This document shows, one piece after another, positions 1 through 9,779 of a stretch of 64,000 bases of DNA. The stretch is from Mycolicibacterium mageritense (GTDB lineage: Bacteria; Actinomycetota; Actinomycetes; Mycobacteriales; Mycobacteriaceae). Each line of letters opens with the position of its first letter. Positions within the stretch are counted from its first letter, which is position 1. The stretch is from the NCBI RefSeq assembly GCF_010727475.1, contig NZ_AP022567.1, forward strand, positions 4,216,001 through 4,280,000. The letters are read 5' to 3'. Below the pieces are notes generated by a model. The model was not told the DNA's origin, searched no databases, and worked only from the letters and a program-made list of their open reading frames with translations. Both the position numbers and the translations under genes were made by a program.

Positions 1-917
1 GTAATCAGGTGGTTGCGGGTGGCAAGTTGTGGACATCGGCGGGTCTGCGGAAGCGTCCCGGCAAGGAGCTGGTTCGCCACAAGTACCGCGTATGTACCAC
101 CTGTGGCCGCTTTGAGCGCGGTGCTGAACTTGACCCAGCTGTGCCTTGCCCCAGCTGTATGGATCCCTTCAAATCTATTGGGACATTGGTGGTTCCCGAG
201 TTCGGATTCGTTGCCGCGTCCGACACTCGAGACGTTGGCAGTGCGCCACCGGATCGCCGCTGGCATGGTGGAAGCTACGTTGAGACGCACGGTGACGAGA
301 TCGGCACGTACCACTGGGCGGGTTCCAGCGGTCTGAAAGTCAGTGCGCGGGCTGGAGTGAGGGCGTGGCTGGCTGCGGTGTCGGACGGAACCGGTGAAGG
401 ATTCCAACTCTGTCAATGGTGCTACTGGGCCGCTCCTGTCGAGCGGGGGAGTCGACGCCGGAAGCATCAGCGGCCGGATAACGGACGGGAATGCGACGGC
501 CCGTTGGAGAGAATCTCGCTCGGCCACCGATATCAGTCCGACATCGCGGAGTTCACCTTTGATGGGGCGCCGTACTTGAAAGATCAAGAGGCGAACTGGT
601 TGTCGGCTCTGTACGCGATCCTCGAAGGAGCCTCATACGCGCTCGAGATCACCCGCGACGACATTGACGGAGCACTGTCGTGGAGCGCTGATCACCGGCG
701 CAGCATCGTCTTGTTCGACACGGTCCCCGGTGGAGCAGGGTCGGCGAAGCGGATCGCGGAGAACATCGGATTGGTGTTGGAGTCGACAGTAAAGCGCGTG
801 ACGAGCTGCGACTGTGGTGAGGAGACTTCCTGCTACGGGTGTCTGCGGTCGTATCGGAATGGGCGGTTCCATGAGAGTCTGTCGCGGCGTGCAGCGCTGC
901 AGATCCTGAGAGGCTGA
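1..917 (+). CDS. DrmB-like DUF1998 protein, C-terminal part (5' end outside window)
   Basis: The reading frame is open to the left edge, so only about the last 305 residues are present. A first zinc-binding cluster (CTTC and, 16 residues later, CPSC) is followed by CQWC, and the protein ends in the typical DUF1998 pattern: a DTVPGGAGSAKRI stretch, then CDCGEETSCYGCLRSYRN. DUF1998 is found in DrmB of DISARM and at the C terminus of some defence helicases; the zinc-binding tail is thought to help engage DNA. No DrmC (phospholipase-D-like) gene follows, so membership in a full DISARM locus cannot be shown from this window. The stop is followed by a 126-bp gap and then the convergent broken GmrSD-like gene. 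The family call is fairly firm; the DrmB label is an inference that needs the upstream sequence. Confidence 0.7.
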   Translation, partial: NQVVAGGKLWTSAGLRKRPGKELVRHKYRVCTTCGRFERGAELDPAVPCPSCMDPFKSIGTLVVPEFGFVAASDTRDVGSAPPDRRWHGGSYVETHGDEIGTYHWAGSSGLKVSARAGVRAWLAAVSDGTGEGFQLCQWCYWAAPVERGSRRRKHQRPDNGRECDGPLERISLGHRYQSDIAEFTFDGAPYLKDQEANWLSALYAILEGASYALEITRDDIDGALSWSADHRRSIVLFDTVPGGAGSAKRIAENIGLVLESTVKRVTSCDCGEETSCYGCLRSYRNGRFHESLSRRAALQILRG

Positions 918-1586
918 GCATGATTGCGCGAATGTCTGCGAGCCGCCGCATGGAACAACTGTCATCGCAGAACGAGGCACATTGCGGAGTTTTCATTCCA
1001 ATAGACATTGGGCAATGTCGGGGCGAAGCAATACCCAGTGAGTTCAGAGCGGAAATAGCTTCAAGGTCTGCTTAGCCAGCTTGTCGGTTCGGGCTTCGAA
1101 CTCGGCTGCCGTCCATTGCTTCGCCTCGACCACATCAGCATTGAGTGTCAACCCATTCTTGAAGCCGACGAAGTTTCCGTTGGTATCTTTCCGAATCTTC
1201 TTGGAATGGAACGATTTATTGCTCAATGTGCTGTTGTAACCCGTCACAGTGAGGTTCCCCAGTCGGTGTACGTGCTGTTGCTGAATCGCTGATGCCATAT
1301 CAGCTCCGCCCAGCATGTTCAGCCATTCCTTCGGAAGTCCTGGCCCTTGAGGCAAGATGTGCTCGATTGTCCACTTGTAGTGCTTGCCTTCCCGCTCCCA
1401 TAGATCGGTGAAGGTTTCGTTGGTCATGCCGGCGCGGGCCAACGCAATCAATATGTACCTCGTTACGTCGGCATTCTCGTTGTCGAGGGGAGCGGTGAGC
1501 TTGGCGTGAGGTGAGCCCTTCGTAGTGGTCCAGTCGTTGTGCGACTCTGTTGCCCGGTCTGCGGGCAAGGAAGAATCAACAACGAC

Positions 1587-1931
1587 ATGGCATCGAACAA
1601 GCGCCGGCGGCACACCCCGGACCAGATCATCCGCAAGCTCGCCGAGGGCAACAAGCTCCTTGCAGCGGGCCAGGAACTGAGCGAGGTGTGCCGACACCTA
1701 GAGATCGCGGAGTCGACGTGGCATCGCTGGCTTGCCCAGTACGGCGGCATGAAGGCCAACGACGCCAAGCGTCTCAAAGAACTCGAAGCCGAGAACGCCC
1801 GGCTCAAGAAGATGGTCGCCAACCAGGCCCTCGACATCGACATGCTCAAGGAGATCTCGGCGGGAAACTTCGACCCCGAACCGCAAGCGCAGCGCCGTCA
1901 CGGTGCTGCGCGAGCGGTTCGGGGTGTCTGA
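1587..1931 (+). CDS. IS3-family transposase OrfA
   Basis: The predicted product is 114 residues. An N-terminal helix-turn-helix region (HTPDQIIRKLAEGNKLL ... CRHLEIAESTWHRWL) is followed by a leucine-zipper-like stretch (LKELEAENARLKKMV). OrfA binds the element ends and is joined to OrfB by ribosomal frameshifting in the family. The start at 1587 is chosen because homologues begin near MASNKRRR; the frame is open upstream to 1539. The C terminus looks extended: family members commonly stop right after the LKEISAGNF-like end, and here a single missing base near 1873 would explain read-through to 1931. That last point is an inference. Confidence 0.75.
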   Translation: MASNKRRRHTPDQIIRKLAEGNKLLAAGQELSEVCRHLEIAESTWHRWLAQYGGMKANDAKRLKELEAENARLKKMVANQALDIDMLKEISAGNFDPEPQAQRRHGAARAVRGV

Positions 1932-2715
1932 ACGCCGCGCCTGCACGGTCGTGGGTCTGCACCGCTCCACGATGCGCCTGACGCCGGCGCCGATCGCCAC
2001 CGAGGAGGCCGAGCTGCGGGCTTGGTTGCGCCGGTTCTCCACCGATCGACCTCGCTGGGGGTGGCGACGGGCAGCCAAGATGGCCCGCAAGGCCGGCTGG
2101 AAAGCCAACAACAAGCGCATCCGCCGGCTGTGGCGTGAAGAGGGCTTGTCCACAGCGCCGCCGCAAGAAGCGGCTGACCGGCATCGGTGTCGCCGTGGGT
2201 GCGATGTCACCGATCCGCCCGAACGTGATCTGGGCGATGGACTTCCAGTTCGACACGACCGCCGATGGCCGCATCCTCAAGATGCTCAACGTCATCGACG
2301 AGTTCACCCGCGAAGCACTCGCGATTGAGGTCGACCGCGCCATCAACGCCGACGGCGTCGTCGACGTCTTGGATCGCCTGGCCCTCACCACGGGCGCCGC
2401 ACTACGTGCGCTTCGACAACGGGCCTGAGTTCGTGGCCCACGCCGTGAGCGATTGGTGCCGATTCAACAGTGCCGGTTCCTTTCATTGATCCCGGCTCGC
2501 CGTGGCAGAACGCCTGGATCGAATCCTTCAACGGCCGCCTGCGTGATGAACTGCTCAACTCGTGGCGCTTCGACTCGCTTCTGGAGGCCCGGGTGATCAT
2601 CGAGGACTGGCGCTGCGATTACAACGCCAACCGACCCCACTCCGCCCACGGCGAACTTACCCCAGCGGAGTTCGCTCTACAGTGGACCACGACCCACCAA
2701 CCCCAAGTCGCATAG
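1903..2715 (+). pseudogene. IS3-family transposase OrfB (rve integrase), frameshifted
   Basis: The product can be followed only by changing frame. The segment from 1903 to about 2150 (RERFGVSERRACTVVGLHR) is one frame. About 2150-2400 (PNVIWAMDFQFD, first catalytic Asp) is a second. About 2400-2470 (VRFDNGPEFVAHAVSDW, second Asp) is a third. About 2475-2715 (DPGSPWQNAWIESFNGRLRDE, catalytic Glu, then NRPHSAHGELTPAEFALQW) is the last. All DDE residues are present in the DNA but not in one frame. Breaks near 2150, 2400 and 2475 look like 1-2 base deletions. The transposase is therefore non-functional unless these are sequencing errors. Confidence 0.8.
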
Positions 2716-3730
2716 CGACTGGACCACCAAACGGGTCCCCCTCAGGCGTAGAAGGCCGCATCATCGGATGCTACGCGTCGCAGACGTGCCTTGACTGTGT
2801 CAACGATGTCGTGCCCGGCCATTCCCGACACGTCCCCAATGATTGACATGAAAAGTCGCTGGAGCAGATTCGTCGCTGGGTCGCCCGTCAGGCTCCTTCG
2901 GACGAAGAAACCTTGTAGTCGTCTCCGAGATCCCCAAGAAGTTCATTCCACTGGTCGGATACGTGGTCCGCCGTAAACCCTCTCTGCCGCTTTTTGTCAG
3001 CGGCTGCGAGCAGCGAGTTCTTGATGATGTCGATGGGCGTCAGCGAAATTCCTCGGTTGTTGAGCGACTCGAACAACGTAAAAGCATCCGAGGTGCTTTC
3101 TACTTCAAGCTTTACGAGTATCGCCTGCTTGACACGCTTGAGTAGGTCGAACACTGGTTTGACCGACGACTTCGGCCCTGCATGCTGTTCGATGAGGGCG
3201 CTGAAGTGGTTGTAGCACTTAATAATACGACGGTTACCCAAAAACTTGACCCCCGGGGCTTTGGGCAGGATGCCCGCAATTTTTCAAGACGTTTGCGTAG
3301 TCGTCGTAGTTGGAGTTCTGGATCTGAGGACGGACCCGCAACCGATTGCCATCTTTCAGAACTAGTTGCCTGCCAAGGTAGTTCAAGTCAACCAGCTCGT
3401 TCTGATCGAGCTGATCGCTGCGGTTGGCCAGAAACGTGTAGATAGCAGCCATCAAGATCGACAGCGTGGTCATTCGCTGTTGGCCGTCTACGAGCTCGAG
3501 GACATTCTCCTTGGTGGCATTTGAGGTGCGGTTGATGCAGATGATGGTGCCGAGGAAATGGCCAGAGTTCGAGTTCTCCTCTTCGAGTAGGTCATCGAAG
3601 AGTTCGTCCCATTGTTGCTTGGTCCATGCGTATTCTCGCTGGTACTTCGGCGCTTCGTAAACGACAGTGTCCTCAAGGCTGAGCAACTTGTATACCGGAT
3701 CATCGGCCACTGATTTGATCACGGCGGCTC

Positions 3731-5827
3731 CTAACTGTTTTGGGATCTGAAAACTGCTCGGTCTTGCGCAACAACTTCCCTGGAGTTCGCGCGATCCCCA
3801 AGTCGAGCGCCCAATGTCTTGACCGCCAGGTCACCAGGTAGCGCCGCTGAAAACTTGAGGCCCACCAGTGCATTCGCGTCGACCTCGGGATCGCGCCACT
3901 CTATTTCGGCTAGTCCAGCGGTGAACTGTTGCACGGTCAGCCCCGGTAACAGCCGCACCGACTTCTCGTCAATCCGCTGCCGCGGGTCGATCACCGATGG
4001 CAGTGATGCCTGCAATGTTCGGTTCGCGGCGGTGCCGGCCCAGGTCCACCAGCGTCCTGCGGAGTCATCAGGTAGCCGTATGATCGAACGGTCGGCCGAT
4101 ACGTTTTCTGCGAACGTGGACCGTAGCTCCGCCAATACCTTTGCCGCGCGCCCGGTGAACACCACCCCGGTCGGTAAGTTTCCGAGCAGCACGTCGCGCA
4201 TCCCGCGGGTTACCTCATATGACAGGCCGCCAGGAACCCCGGGCCATTTCGCCTTACCGCCGCCGTCGGCCACCTCGACGAAGCATCGTCGGCGGTCCCA
4301 GTCGACGTGAGTCACCTTCCATGATCGGCCACCGAGCAGAAGAAGCCTTGGCCCATCGGTGCTTTCGGTCAGTAGGTCGGTGCCGATGGTGCCGACCTCG
4401 ATCCGCCCGGCGAGTACCACGTACTCCGGCGGCGCGGTGAATACCGCCGTCAGATCGGAGAAGTAGCGACGACCAAAGCGACGCTCAGCTTCGGGGCCGA
4501 TCTGCAGGAACGGGCCATCGCAATCGAAATAGCCCTCAGAAACCAGAAACTCAACGATCTCCGGTGCGCTCTCGTCGAAGACCGGCAGATCGCCCCACCA
4601 CTCCGACCATTCGGCGGCACTGATCCGATGCTGTTGTAGACAGAGGGCCATGAGCTGTTGTGCGGCGATGTGACGCGGGTGTGGCGGGGGCGTGATCGGT
4701 TCGACCCAGCCGTCGGACCATCGCTTGAGCATCCCGGCCGCGAGCAGCACACTTTCGTCCTCGACGCATAGAAAGAGGCAATTGCGGGTCGAACCTGGCC
4801 GGCGTCCGGTGCGGCCCAGTCGTTGTAGAAACGACGCGACGGTACGTGTGGAGCCAATCTGGATGACCCGGTCGAGGTCACCGACGTCGATGCCGAGTTC
4901 CAGGGTTGAGGTGGCGACGATGACGGTGTCGCGAGCGTCGGCGAACGCCGCCTCGGATCGACGCCGCTCGGCGGCCGACAGCGACGAGTGAGACAGGTAA
5001 GTTTCAATGCCGAGTTCCCGCAGTGCGGCGCCGAGCTCTTCGGCCTGGCGCCGGCTGTCGACGAACACCAGCCGCTTCTCTCCGGCGTGCAGCGAGGCAA
5101 TCACGGTGGCGGCATTGGTAATTGAACCCACGTAGTCCACCGTGATGTCAGGAGCATCGGGGGTGGAGACAGGAGGGGCGACCACAGCCTTTTCGCGTCC
5201 CTGAAAGCTGCCCTGCAGCCAGGCCAGCAGTTCGTCCGGATTGCCGACGGTTGCGGACAGTCCGATCCGCTGCAACGGCCGCGAAGCGATGCGCGCCACG
5301 CGCTCCAATACCGCCAGCAGATGCCAGCCGCGGTCATCGCCGGCGAAGGCGTGGATCTCGTCGACGACCACCGCTTGGAGCCCGGAGAACAACACCCGCG
5401 GATCCACCTTGGTGGACACCAGCATGGACTCCAGCGATTCGGGGGTGGTCAGCAGGACATCGGGCCGCTCGGTCAGAATGCGTTGCCGCTGAGCTTGACT
5501 CACATCGCCGTGCCACACGGCCGCCGTGCGTCCAAGCCATTGGCAGTAGCCGTTGAGGCGAGGCTGCAGATTGTTCAGCAGCGCGCGCAGCGGGCAGACG
5601 TAGAGCACCGAAACGCCCTGCCAGTCCTCGGTTGCCATGCGCGACAGCACGGGGAATATCGCCGCCTCGGTCTTACCGCCGGCGGTGGGCGCCAAGACCA
5701 TCACGTCGCCACCGGAAAGGATCGGCTCCACCGCAGCGGCTTGGGTGGGTCGAAGTCCGTTCCACCGCAAGGTATTTGCGATGTGGTACTGCACACCCGG
5801 GTGCAGCAGATCGAACTGATCAGTCAC
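3731..5827 (-). CDS. brxHI: BREX type 2 Lhr-like DEAD/DEAH helicase BrxHI
   Basis: A 698-residue superfamily 2 helicase. Visible motifs are the Q-motif region (LRPTQAAAVEPIL), Walker A APTAGGKT (about residues 46-53), DEIH in VVDEIHAF, SAT in LSATVGN, the motif IV-VI series (LVFVDSRRQAEEL, TSTLELGIDVGDLDRVIQIG, FLQRLGRTGRR), and a C-terminal Lhr-like extension. It starts with GTG inside the stop of brxD (GTGA overlap at 5824-5827), which means translational coupling. BrxHI is a signature gene of type 2 BREX; its precise role in phage exclusion is unknown. It is followed 8 bp later by the broken GmrSD-like gene. A general Lhr-family helicase would be the alternative call, but the operon position makes BrxHI very likely. 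Confidence 0.9.
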   Translation of the reverse strand: MTDQFDLLHPGVQYHIANTLRWNGLRPTQAAAVEPILSGGDVMVLAPTAGGKTEAAIFPVLSRMATEDWQGVSVLYVCPLRALLNNLQPRLNGYCQWLGRTAAVWHGDVSQAQRQRILTERPDVLLTTPESLESMLVSTKVDPRVLFSGLQAVVVDEIHAFAGDDRGWHLLAVLERVARIASRPLQRIGLSATVGNPDELLAWLQGSFQGREKAVVAPPVSTPDAPDITVDYVGSITNAATVIASLHAGEKRLVFVDSRRQAEELGAALRELGIETYLSHSSLSAAERRRSEAAFADARDTVIVATSTLELGIDVGDLDRVIQIGSTRTVASFLQRLGRTGRRPGSTRNCLFLCVEDESVLLAAGMLKRWSDGWVEPITPPPHPRHIAAQQLMALCLQQHRISAAEWSEWWGDLPVFDESAPEIVEFLVSEGYFDCDGPFLQIGPEAERRFGRRYFSDLTAVFTAPPEYVVLAGRIEVGTIGTDLLTESTDGPRLLLLGGRSWKVTHVDWDRRRCFVEVADGGGKAKWPGVPGGLSYEVTRGMRDVLLGNLPTGVVFTGRAAKVLAELRSTFAENVSADRSIIRLPDDSAGRWWTWAGTAANRTLQASLPSVIDPRQRIDEKSVRLLPGLTVQQFTAGLAEIEWRDPEVDANALVGLKFSAALPGDLAVKTLGARLGDRANSREVVAQDRAVFRSQNS

Positions 5828-7104
5828 AGCTCGAGCGGCACGTCGTCGGCCGTCAAGGCGGCGCGTTCGGCATCGGACAGCTCAGCCGGAGCGATCTTCA
5901 CTTCATAGTCGGTGTAGGGGTCGAAGTCGGGGAACTGTTCGATCTTGTCGAGCACATCGACGAGCTTGCGCAGAAACAGCCGCGGCGCGATACCTACCTT
6001 GCCGCCCAACTCACCCGCCACCGCACCGGCGAAACGTTCCAGGAACGCATCGTCGGCGACCGCGCGCACCCGATCCGGGTCCGGAACGCCCCCGATGTAC
6101 AGCTCGCGCACGCGGGTGCCCAGTTCCACCAGCCGGGCCTGATCGAAACCAGTCAGTCGCAGTTGCGGTGCCCGCGGGTTGTCGAAGCGCGGATCCTTGG
6201 CAAACTCGGTGTGTAGCCGATCCGCCAGTGGCGGTAGCAATGGAATGCCTTGTCGCCCTTCGAAGAAGGCCGGTGTCCCCGTGATCAGCAGGTATAGGCC
6301 AGGGAAATGGCCGTCGTGCACCTCGTCGATCAACTGGCGCAGTGCATTCAGTGCCTTGGCGCGGGCGTCGCTTCGTACCCGCTGAAGAGTTTCCACCTCG
6401 TCGAGCACCAGCAACAAGCCCGGGTTGCCGGCATCGGCGAGAATCGCCAGCAGGCCGCGTAGAAAGCCAAGCGCCAGGTAGTGGTCAAGGTCGCCCTTGA
6501 TTCCGGCGCGGCGCTTGACTGCGGCCGCTACGTGCGGCTGCCCACCCAGCCAGGCCACCAGCGCGTCGGCGCCGTCGTGGTCATCGTCGGCGACGAATCG
6601 GCGGTAGGCGCGGATCGCAAGCGGGAACACCGGTGCGCGTGCGGCGACTTCGGCCAGCCGCCGCTCTAACAGCAGATCGACATCCACGCCCTGCTGGCCG
6701 GCGTCGTCTTCGATCGTAAACAGCCAGGCATCCAGAATCGGACGCAACGCACTGGGCTGAATCGAGGCGGTGCGTAGTGATTCGATGCTGCGTCGGTACA
6801 CCGTCTCCAGCTTGTGTAGCGGAGTGTCGATCTCATTGATTTGAACCTCGGCGACTGCGAAGCCCTTCTTCATCGCACGGTCGGCTAGCCAACGGGCGAA
6901 AAATGTTTTACCCGAACCGTATTCACCGCGAACGGCTTTAAACACCGCGCCGCCCGCGGCCACGACGTCGAGTTCGGCGTCCAGTTCGGTTTCGAAACGG
7001 CTCAGCCCGACCGCCAATTGATCCAGGCCATTCGACGGGACGGTGCCGCGCCGCAGCGCATCGAGAATTTCGCGGCGCCGTCGCGCCGACACCTGGCTAC
7101 TCAC
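5824..7104 (-). CDS. brxD: BREX type 2 ATP-binding protein BrxD
   Basis: A 426-residue P-loop ATPase of the BrxD (DUF2791) family. Walker A is GEYGSGKT (residues 60-67) and Walker B is LLLVLDEVETL in the middle of the protein. Other family landmarks include PLLPPLADRLHTEF and LTGFDQARLVELGTRVRELY. The GTG start overlaps the pglZ stop by 4 bp (7101-7104), and its own stop overlaps the brxHI start. BrxD is found in type 2 BREX beside BrxHI and is presumed to be an AAA-type partner of the DNA-processing machinery; the mechanism is not known. Confidence 0.9.
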   Translation of the reverse strand: MSSQVSARRRREILDALRRGTVPSNGLDQLAVGLSRFETELDAELDVVAAGGAVFKAVRGEYGSGKTFFARWLADRAMKKGFAVAEVQINEIDTPLHKLETVYRRSIESLRTASIQPSALRPILDAWLFTIEDDAGQQGVDVDLLLERRLAEVAARAPVFPLAIRAYRRFVADDDHDGADALVAWLGGQPHVAAAVKRRAGIKGDLDHYLALGFLRGLLAILADAGNPGLLLVLDEVETLQRVRSDARAKALNALRQLIDEVHDGHFPGLYLLITGTPAFFEGRQGIPLLPPLADRLHTEFAKDPRFDNPRAPQLRLTGFDQARLVELGTRVRELYIGGVPDPDRVRAVADDAFLERFAGAVAGELGGKVGIAPRLFLRKLVDVLDKIEQFPDFDPYTDYEVKIAPAELSDAERAALTADDVPLEL

Positions 7105-9779
7105 TCGGATACCCCGAACTGTTCCTTGAGTGCCGCCACATCAAGACCGGTGACGCCGCCTGCGACCCGCAGTACCTCGTAGCCTTCGACGTCGAGCACC
7201 CGCTTGGTCTGCATCAGCGCACCGTTCACACTGGCAGTGGCGACTCCGAGCGCGGTCGCGGCCTGGGCCAAGGTGATCTCGCAGGCGCCGGTAGCTAGCA
7301 GGGCTTGCAGCAAGTTCTTGATTTGCGGGGCTTTGACCACAATCCGACCGGCCAGCCGCAGCTGGGTCTCAAACACCTTGCTGCGAATCACCTTGTCCGG
7401 CAGCGGGCTTACATCCTCACTGCTCACCTGGTTGAACAGGGTGAGTTCCCTGTCTGCTTCCGTCTTCCGTCCGGAATCAGGCAGAGGCTCTGCAGCCGAC
7501 GGCGCCGCGCGATACCACCAGGGCGGTTCAGCCGCAGCCACCGGGACTGCCCACTCGGGCAGCTGACCGGGCAGGAACGCCAACACCGGGACCAGCGCTT
7601 CGCCCGGAAGTCCGCCGCCATGGTAACCAGCGTTGCGTCCGCCGTAGCGGATGGTCTCGTCGACGGCCAGTACCACCCGGTGGTTGTCGGTGAGTACTCG
7701 CGGTCCCTCGACTACGACCTCGCGGTCGGGGTCGACGTTGGCGAAGTCCCCGTGCGCGCGTTGGCCATAGGTGTTGGCGCGGGTGACCTTTGCACTGGTG
7801 CCGTATTCGATGATGTGGCCGTGATCGGAGGTGATGACGACCGCGCGGCCTGCGTTCTTGGCGGCGTGCAGCAACGCCCTTAGGTGTGTGATCGTGGTCA
7901 GGTTCCAGTCGGTGCCACCGGGATCGGTGTGGTGCAGGGTGTCATCAACGTAATTCAAGACAGCAGCCACCAGCGGCTGCTGGGTGGTGTCGGCGATGGC
8001 GTTACTGACGTCAGTAGCCAGGCTGGCCCCGCTGGGGATGGCGTCAAGCGCACTCTTGTGGAAGATCGGGTCGGCGGTGCCGCCGGTGGCTTGCAGTCCG
8101 GCTTCGCGGATCAGCGCGAGAAAACCGGACCGTTCGACGTTGTCGGCGCCTTCGCGCAATTCCCCGCACAGCAAAGAACAACGGCTGCGTTGGGTGAGGG
8201 TGGGCAGCACCGCTAGTGCCCAAGCCCGGTTTGCGGTGCTGGCCGACAGCTCGGTCCAGCCGTTCTGCTGGATCGCGGTGACCAGGTCGTTGGCGGCCGC
8301 CAACGACAAAGCGTCGATCACCAGGAGCAGCGTCGGAACCTTTCGGGCCACCGGGACGACGAGGTCTCGCAGCACGTTCTCAATAGTCTGTACCGCGGGT
8401 TTCGGTGCGTCAGCCAACGCTGCGGCGAACACTCGGTCGTGGCGGCCGCGACGGGACACCACGAGATCGATCAAGGCGCGCAGCGCGGCCGCCGGTATCG
8501 GCCTTTCGGCGCCGCGGCGGGCCTTGATGAGCGCGGTGTCCACCCAGGAGTCTGTCCGGACATAACGCGACGCCATCTCGGAAAGGCCGCCGACGGCGGC
8601 CACGGGTTGGGCCAGCCAGCGCACCAGCCGGACCGCGCCGGAGAATGCCTCGACGGTGGGGGAGTTGGCGGCTAGAAAGTGTTGTCCGGTTTCTGCCCAA
8701 CGGGTTTCGACGAGCTGCAGCGACGACGCGGCGACCAGGGCGCTGTCAAGGTCGACAGGCAGGGGGTGCGGCAGCGCTGCCGTGAGTGCATCGGCTAGCA
8801 GGTTGACCCGAGCTTCCAGACCATGCGGCAGCAGGTCAGAAGCTGCTGCGGCAGTATCGATTCCGAGGTCGTTGACGATGCCGGCAGCGGTCTGCAGCAC
8901 CGCTTGCTGATGAGATGCTTCCAGCGCGGTGGTCAGGAGTCCACGAGCGCTCGTGTACCAGGCTTGTAGGTCCTCGGTGCTTAGGCCGGTCAGCCCGTAG
9001 CGGCCGAGAAACACACCGAGAGCGACGGCATCACCGGAACCGTCGTCTTGGCAGAACAATCCCGCCACCACACCGAGCGGAACCAGATCGGTGATCCGCT
9101 CGGCCTTCAACAGTGCCGCGAGAGGTTTCGCGAGCTGCCCGGCCCTGCTCGCCAGCCAAGTGGTCACGGCTGCGGTGAGTTCGGCGCAGCCGCGGGCCCG
9201 CAGGTCAACTAGGTTGGTAGGCGCTGACAGTGAGCGGCTCCATTCCAGGATCGCCAACGCATCTACTTCTACGTCGGAGCTCTTGACGATCTCCAGCACA
9301 TCGCGGGCCAGTGCGCGCATGGCGTGATCTCGGGTGAGCACGCCGCCGGGTGCCGGGGTGTAGGCGTCTACCGAGAGCACACTGAGCAGGCCGTTGGCCA
9401 GGGCTCGATCATTGGTCGAGCGGTACAGGGCCGGTTCGATGGTCGATGCGGAGAAGTTGCTGCGCAATGCATCCCACGGATCAGGCGTGATGAGCCGGCC
9501 GTCGAGCAGGTGCGCCAGCACGGTGTCGCCGAGATCGTCATCGTCGACGTTGGTGAGCACCACCGTCCAGCCTTGGGCGTCACGGGTGTCGATCGCCTCC
9601 CAGATCGACAGCACCGACGGGCACGCCACCACCGTCACGGGGGCTCCGTCATACTCGAAGCTGTCGCCGTCCCACACCGGTTTTGCGCGTAACCCGAGCA
9701 CCCCATGCCTGTACTGCTTGGCGCTGGCCTTCTTCAACCGGGCCCGGATGATTGGCTCGGTGGCCGTCAAGGTCGTCAT
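7101..9779 (-). CDS. pglZ: BREX alkaline-phosphatase-like protein PglZ
   Basis: The predicted product is 892 residues, starting at ATG 9779, where ATGA overlaps the pglY stop. The PglZ phosphatase-superfamily core is visible as [17 protein letters not shown] (about residue 483), [15 protein letters not shown] (about 645) and [20 protein letters not shown]. The C terminus carries a small winged-helix-like region ([22 protein letters not shown]). PglZ is the hallmark gene of all BREX systems and is needed both for host methylation and for phage exclusion. An upstream ATG at 9791 is possible, but 9779 gives the usual coupling seen throughout this operon. Confidence 0.93.
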   Translation of the reverse strand: MTTLTATEPIIRARLKKASAKQYRHGVLGLRAKPVWDGDSFEYDGAPVTVVACPSVLSIWEAIDTRDAQGWTVVLTNVDDDDLGDTVLAHLLDGRLITPDPWDALRSNFSASTIEPALYRSTNDRALANGLLSVLSVDAYTPAPGGVLTRDHAMRALARDVLEIVKSSDVEVDALAILEWSRSLSAPTNLVDLRARGCAELTAAVTTWLASRAGQLAKPLAALLKAERITDLVPLGVVAGLFCQDDGSGDAVALGVFLGRYGLTGLSTEDLQAWYTSARGLLTTALEASHQQAVLQTAAGIVNDLGIDTAAAASDLLPHGLEARVNLLADALTAALPHPLPVDLDSALVAASSLQLVETRWAETGQHFLAANSPTVEAFSGAVRLVRWLAQPVAAVGGLSEMASRYVRTDSWVDTALIKARRGAERPIPAAALRALIDLVVSRRGRHDRVFAAALADAPKPAVQTIENVLRDLVVPVARKVPTLLLVIDALSLAAANDLVTAIQQNGWTELSASTANRAWALAVLPTLTQRSRCSLLCGELREGADNVERSGFLALIREAGLQATGGTADPIFHKSALDAIPSGASLATDVSNAIADTTQQPLVAAVLNYVDDTLHHTDPGGTDWNLTTITHLRALLHAAKNAGRAVVITSDHGHIIEYGTSAKVTRANTYGQRAHGDFANVDPDREVVVEGPRVLTDNHRVVLAVDETIRYGGRNAGYHGGGLPGEALVPVLAFLPGQLPEWAVPVAAAEPPWWYRAAPSAAEPLPDSGRKTEADRELTLFNQVSSEDVSPLPDKVIRSKVFETQLRLAGRIVVKAPQIKNLLQALLATGACEITLAQAATALGVATASVNGALMQTKRVLDVEGYEVLRVAGGVTGLDVAALKEQFGVSE

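Larger units (their letters stand above)
1526..2726 (+). mobile_element. IS3-family (IS407-group-like) insertion sequence, decayed
   Basis: The ends carry inverted repeats: TGGTCCAGTCG-nnn-TGCGAC at 1526-1545 and its complement at 2707-2726, matching at 17 of 20 positions. The element is about 1.2 kb with an orfA/orfB layout. No matching 3- or 4-bp target duplication is visible (left flank gtag, right flank ccaa), which suggests flank loss or later rearrangement. orfB carries several frameshifts, so the copy is not autonomous. It sits inside the GmrSD-like gene in opposite orientation. The IS407-group label rests on recognising the orfA sequence style and is less certain than the IS3 family call. 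Confidence 0.85.
1044..3722 (-). pseudogene. GmrSD/BrxU-like type IV restriction enzyme (DUF262 + DUF1524), disrupted
   Basis: The N-terminal DUF262 part reads down from 3722, with YQREYAWTKQQWDEL and the nucleotide-binding motif VDGQQRMTTLSI. After a frameshift near 3281 it continues with NRRIIKCYN and ESLNNRGISLTPIDIIK. A second shift near 2912 leads into FFVRRSLTGDP and a short stretch ending near 2727. An IS3-family element occupies 1526-2726. The DUF1524 HNH nuclease end resumes at about 1525 and runs to 1044 (WTIEHILPQ, HRLGNLTVTGYNSTL). Intact relatives cleave modified (for example glucosylated) DNA. The start lies 8 bp after brxHI, so this was the last gene of the BREX operon, the same kind of embedding described for BrxU. 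As it stands it cannot make a full protein. Confidence 0.85.

Noticed and set aside
1..917. Calling a complete DISARM system at the left edge
   Set aside because: Only a DUF1998 C-terminal part is visible; no drmC follows it and upstream genes are outside the window.
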